The notes below the pieces were generated by a model. It was not told the origin of the DNA. It made no database searches and worked only from the letters and a program-made list of their open reading frames with translations. DNA of 6,965 nucleotides from 2-01-FULL-39-28 sp964436165. GTDB taxonomy: Bacteria > Patescibacteriota > Minisyncoccia > 2-02-FULL-40-12 > GWA2-44-9. Made by a program: the position numbers and the translations under genes. The stretch lies in NCBI GenBank assembly GCA_964436165.1, contig CAYTBY010000038.1, forward strand, positions 1 through 6,965, written 5' to 3'. Below, piece after piece: positions 5,192-6,965 of this stretch. Every line of letters starts with the position of its first letter. Positions within the stretch are counted from its first letter, which is position 1.

Positions 5192-6304
5192 TTATTCTGA
5201 TTCTTGAATGAAGGAAGCTACTGATTGATCTGATTTTTGTTGATCGGTTTCTATCATTTCATTCAGTTTCTCAGCCCACTCTTTATTTAAAGAAACTTTT
5301 TGAAGCATTTTTGATATTTGTTTATCTAATTCTTCCTGGCGAATACAAGGTTCTTGGCATTTTGTTGTCTTTGATTTTTTGGAACAACGATAATAGGTGT
5401 AATGATGGATATTCCCATTCTTTTGTCTTTTAACCTTGTATTCGCCAGTTATCATCATTCCGCAAGGACAATACAATAATCCACAGTAGGGTTGAGGTTC
5501 ATTTTTTGATTTTTGAGGCTTACCTTTTTGTTTTAATACTTCTTGGACTTTATCAAAAAGTTTCTTTGATACTATCGGGGTATATTTGCCTTCGTGTAAT
5601 TTACCACCATATCTGAATAATCCGGCATAAAATGGGTTAGATAATATGAATGTGATTCTTGTCTTGTGGATTCTCTTTCCGCTCCAAGATCGGACATTAT
5701 TTTCATAAAGAAAATTAGATATGTCTTCTAGTCGTGAATTACCTTCGGCATAAAGTTCAAAAGCCTTGCCAATCCCAACTGATTTTTTCTTATCCACAAC
5801 AATACTTTTCGTTCTGACATCGTTGATATATCCTGTGGGAGCCAATGACGGAAATTCTCCTCTCCTCACTTTTTGCCTTAAACCTCTTTTTGTATTCTCG
5901 GAAAGAGAATCCACATAGTATTTAGATTGGCCGAAGGCAATATTCAACATGAATTTGCCTTGACTTGTGTTATCGCACCAAAAAGTTGGAAATTTTAATG
6001 ATTGGATATGCCCACAATCTAAAAGATAAATTATCTTTCCGCCATCAACAGAATTGCGAGCTAATCTGTCTGGATTCCATGCTAATATACTATCAGCCTC
6101 TCCTCTCTCGATCTTGTCCAGCATATTATTAAATATCGATCTGCCTGGAATTTTAGCTGATTGTTTCTCAATAAGCTCCTCAACAATATTTAGATTTTCT
6201 CTTTTCGCAAATTCTCGTAATTCTGTTATTTGAGCTTCAATACTTAAAACTTGCTTATCCTCGACATCAGTTGATTTGCGGGCATATAAAAAGTATTTGT
6301 TCAT
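5192..6304 (-). CDS. Large serine recombinase (resolvase/invertase + recombinase + zinc-ribbon domains), truncated
   Basis: Site-specific DNA recombinase that would cut and rejoin DNA through a 5'-phosphoserine link. 370 residues visible. The resolvase catalytic domain is at 1-150 with YARKS (nucleophile Ser11, Arg9), LSIEAQ (20-25) and WNPDRLARN (76-84, active-site arginines). The recombinase domain follows at about 155-250 with PTGYIND and LSNPFYAG (221-228). A zinc ribbon follows at about 274-320 with CPCG (279-282), YYRC307 and C316/C320. The product stops at QESE because of TAA 5192-5194, although the frame continues with the expected C-terminus. The truncated product keeps catalysis and the zinc ribbon but loses the coiled-coil and terminal region, so it may be inactive or altered. 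Start ATG 6302-6304; an upstream in-frame stop lies at 6323-6325. No Shine-Dalgarno sequence; long structured leader. Convergent with HNH/tRNA-Leu. Confidence 0.92.
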   Translation of the reverse strand: MNKYFLYARKSTDVEDKQVLSIEAQITELREFAKRENLNIVEELIEKQSAKIPGRSIFNNMLDKIERGEADSILAWNPDRLARNSVDGGKIIYLLDCGHIQSLKFPTFWCDNTSQGKFMLNIAFGQSKYYVDSLSENTKRGLRQKVRRGEFPSLAPTGYINDVRTKSIVVDKKKSVGIGKAFELYAEGNSRLEDISNFLYENNVRSWSGKRIHKTRITFILSNPFYAGLFRYGGKLHEGKYTPIVSKKLFDKVQEVLKQKGKPQKSKNEPQPYCGLLYCPCGMMITGEYKVKRQKNGNIHHYTYYRCSKKSKTTKCQEPCIRQEELDKQISKMLQKVSLNKEWAEKLNEMIETDQQKSDQSVASFIQESE

Positions 6305-6327
6305 GGTTGTTCTATTAAAACTTTAAA

Positions 6328-6407
6328 GGCCGTTCTTGGTGTGCTCAACCCAACGAATTGGATTGTCCAAAAACGGCCATCAAAAAATTCGTCGGATAGT
6401 TGAGCAC
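6328..6407 (-). promoter_or_regulatory. Recombinase leader with H-type pseudoknot / mutually exclusive hairpins
   Basis: In the minus-strand RNA, stem 1 pairs GUGCUCAAC (6407-6399) with GUUGAGCAC (6349-6341), extended inside by ACGAAUU (6392-6386) with AAUUCGU (6359-6353). Stem 2 pairs GGCCGUUUUUGG (6378-6367), located in the loop of stem 1, with CCAAGAACGGCC (6339-6328), 12 bp with one U-G, lying one base after stem 1. The stems can stack as a pseudoknot or replace each other. Stem 2 is followed by UUUAAAGUUUU, weakly terminator-like. The ATG is 24 nt downstream. Likely controls recombinase expression, or the dyad is a recombinase binding site. Confidence 0.6.
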
Positions 6408-6413
6408 GAATTT

Positions 6414-6422
6414 AGTATATCA
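6414..6422 (-). promoter_or_regulatory. Extended minus-10 promoter of the recombinase gene
   Basis: On the minus strand TGATATACT (6422-6414) is an extended minus-10 element. No good minus-35 is seen; TTGATT at 6440-6435 is 15 nt away. The start point would be about 6407, the first base of leader stem 1, giving a 103-nt leader. Confidence 0.5.
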
Positions 6423-6426
6423 CAGT

Positions 6427-6469
6427 AAATTAAAAATCAAAAAGTCCTGACAAATAGCCAAGACTTTTT
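6427..6469 (-). terminator. Intrinsic terminator after the tRNA-like RNA
   Basis: Minus-strand hairpin: AAAAAGTC (6469-6462) with GACTTTTT (6446-6439), prolonged inward by imperfect CUUGGC/GUCAGG pairing to a UAUUU loop, then GATTTTTAATTT. It starts in the encoded CCA of the cloverleaf RNA and separates it from the recombinase promoter. Confidence 0.7.
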
Positions 6470-6554
6470 GGTGTGGACCGAGGGGGAGTCAAACCCCTAG
6501 AGCGAGATGATAAGCCCGCTCCCGAGAATCGCTCGGACTCGGCCCTTGATCCAC
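6469..6554 (-). ncRNA. tRNA-like cloverleaf RNA ending in ACCA (not a standard tRNA)
   Basis: The minus strand folds into a closed four-helix form. Closing helix: GUGG (6554-6551) with CCAC (6476-6473), continued by GCCGAG (6543-6538) with CUCGGU (6482-6477); GUGGAUC/GGUCCAC is an alternative 7-bp acceptor. Arms in order: CCGAG-CGAUU-CUCGG (6536-6522); GAGCGGG-CUUAUCAU-CUCGCUC (6521-6500, 8-nt loop); GGGG-UUUGACU-CCCC (6497-6483), close to a T arm but U replaces C56. The 3' end is A6472 then CCA (6471-6469). It lacks U8, a D loop with GG, and a 7-nt anticodon loop with U33 before a clear triplet. It may be a decayed tRNA gene or a tRNA mimic. A possible minus-10 TGATAATAT lies 7 nt upstream (6570-6562). 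Confidence 0.5.
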
Positions 6555-6651
6555 GAAGTAGATATTATCAGTATTATGAAAAAGAGAAAAGCCCCCAAAC
6601 GGGAGCTCTTCGGAGCCACGAACAATCTCGTTCACAGCGGGCTTATCATCT
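6505..6651. repeat. Perfect 16-bp inverted repeat linking sRNA and cloverleaf
   Basis: AGATGATAAGCCCGCT at 6505-6520 is the exact reverse complement of 6636-6651, 115 nt apart. On the minus strand one arm is the 5' end of the small RNA and the other is the anticodon-like arm of the cloverleaf. Confidence 0.85.
6578..6607 (-). terminator. Intrinsic terminator of the small RNA
   Basis: Minus-strand AGCTCCC (6607-6601), loop GTTT, GGGGGCT (6596-6590; one U-G pair), then TTTTCTCTTTTT. A strong rho-independent terminator. An upstream hairpin GGCTC-CGAA-GAGCT uses the same AGCT and would compete with it, like an attenuator. Confidence 0.8.
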
Positions 6652-6652
6652 T
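6579..6652 (-). ncRNA. Putative ~74-nt small RNA
   Basis: Delimited by a near-consensus promoter (6659-6688) and the terminator at 6578-6607. From a start near A6652 it contains the 16-nt segment complementary to the downstream cloverleaf, a hairpin GAACG-AGAU-UGUUC, and GGCUC-CGAA-GAGCU competing with the terminator stem. A five-codon ORF (AUG AUA AGC CCG CUG UGA) starts 3 nt from the 5' end and could be a leader peptide. I recognise no known RNA family. Promoter and terminator quality are the evidence for expression. Confidence 0.55.
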
Positions 6653-6658
6653 GATACC

Positions 6659-6688
6659 AGTATAGCATGGGGACTATCCGAATGTCAA
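6659..6688 (-). promoter_or_regulatory. Near-consensus promoter of the small RNA
   Basis: On the minus strand TTGACA (6688-6683), an 18-nt spacer, and TATACT (6664-6659) preceded by TGC (extended minus-10). This is the best sigma-70-type promoter in the window. Start near 6652. Confidence 0.7.
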
Positions 6689-6718
6689 ATTTTAGAATTT
6701 GTTAAATCTCAAGAGATT

Positions 6719-6857
6719 GTCGAACCTCCGTCTGGCCAACCGTGAGGTCCGATTCATCGGGCCGAGCGATTCAGATAATTCCTCGCCAAATCAATGGGCG
6801 GCGCGAAGCGCCGCCCATTCCAAGATTAGTGTTTTTCCAGAAAGTCGGATTCTTGTG
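6719..6857 (-). repeat. Right copy of 139-bp inverted repeat
   Basis: Inverted partner of 4787-4925; the two would enclose a 2.07-kb segment carrying the recombinase and the RNA module. Matching ends sharply at both sides: 6858 and 6718 differ from the corresponding bases of the left copy. Confidence 0.9.
6793..6819. repeat. 12-bp-stem hairpin in right repeat
   Basis: Same palindrome as 4825-4851, but the loop reads GAA on the plus strand here too, whereas an inverted copy should read TTC. The hairpin core is flipped relative to its flanks. Confidence 0.8.
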
Positions 6858-6936
6858 GACTTATATGACCAAGTTAGAACCTATTTTCAAAACAAAGTGA
6901 GGTAATGAATTCCGTCACGCCGTAGCGTCCACTCCA

Positions 6937-6958
6937 CCGAACACCGAAAGGTGTTCGG
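6937..6958. repeat. GNRA-capped hairpin at the right edge
   Basis: Perfect 9-bp stem CCGAACACC-GAAA-GGTGTTCGG. The window ends 7 nt later, so a T run or neighbouring gene cannot be judged. May be a terminator stem or another intergenic palindrome like those at 573-760. Nothing else is seen in 6858-6936. Confidence 0.6.
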
Positions 6959-6965
6959 CTCCGTT

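Larger units (their letters stand above)
6706..6857 (+). pseudogene. Fragment of a second serine recombinase C-terminus
   Basis: Read on the plus strand, the right repeat encodes SNLRLANREVRF, SSPNQWAARSAAH and FPESRILV, matching the C-terminal tail of the minus-strand recombinase almost residue for residue. Upstream, ATCTCAAGAGA (6706-6716) also matches the other copy (minus strand, about 4985-4973), but about 45 bp between it and the repeat are missing and the frame shifts. No catalytic domain precedes it. The frame stays open past the repeat edge (SRILV then DLYDQVRTYF) to a stop at 6903-6905. It is a remnant or an inverted duplication, not a functional gene. Confidence 0.75.

Noticed and set aside
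6469..6554. tmRNA or T-box riboswitch
   Set aside because: No tag-peptide ORF or alanyl-tRNA-like acceptor with G3-U70 and far too short for tmRNA; no T-box consensus or stem I before the terminator.
6473..6745. 90-codon plus-strand ORF starting GTG 6473
   Set aside because: It runs antisense through the cloverleaf, both terminators' stems and the small-RNA promoter, has no family resemblance or start signal, and ends inside the recombinase remnant in another frame.
1..6965. CRISPR array
   Set aside because: No regularly spaced direct repeats with unique spacers anywhere in the window.

Overview
The window looks like a piece of a reduced bacterial genome, most likely from the Candidate Phyla Radiation / Patescibacteria (Parcubacteria- or Microgenomates-like). 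This is inference. The evidence is a minimal IF-2 without the usual N-terminal extension, tRNA genes without an encoded CCA and packed 0-2 nt from coding regions, no recognisable Shine-Dalgarno sequence before any gene, start codons lying at or a few bases after the predicted transcription start, and clusters of short GC-rich palindromes between genes. Stops used are TAA, TAG and TGA (TGA ends the toxin), so nothing suggests a reassigned UGA.

Left part (1-800): the 3' part of a ribbon-helix-helix antitoxin gene and an overlapping RelE/ParE-type toxin gene, then about 260 bp of hairpin-forming repeats and an intrinsic terminator.

Core part (808-4168): one compact forward unit, infB - tRNA-Cys(GCA) - rmlB - rmlA, with gaps of 2, 2 and 1 nt. 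It joins translation initiation to the first two steps of dTDP-sugar synthesis (RmlA makes dTDP-glucose, RmlB would make the 4-keto-6-deoxy product). The RmlB homologue has a changed active site: Cys replaces the catalytic Asp. Its reaction is therefore uncertain.

Accessory part (4178-6965): a stand-alone HNH endonuclease gene with its own promoter runs directly into tRNA-Leu(UAA). Facing it is a large serine recombinase gene on the minus strand, split by one in-frame TAA. Its C-terminal coding end lies in a 139-bp segment that recurs as an imperfect inverted copy at 6719-6857, where it is a fragment of a second recombinase tail. Both copies stay open in frame past the repeat edge, so the stop codon comes from flanking DNA (in one case the antisense of tRNA-Leu).

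Between the recombinase start and the second copy lie about 400 bp of minus-strand non-coding DNA with dense regulatory structure: a near-consensus promoter, a ~74-nt small RNA ending in a terminator, a tRNA-like cloverleaf ending in ACCA, a second terminator, an extended -10 promoter, and a 103-nt recombinase leader that can fold into a large H-type pseudoknot. The small RNA's first bases are perfectly complementary over 16 nt to the anticodon-like arm of the cloverleaf. This RNA module is the most novel-looking part of the window; its function is unknown.
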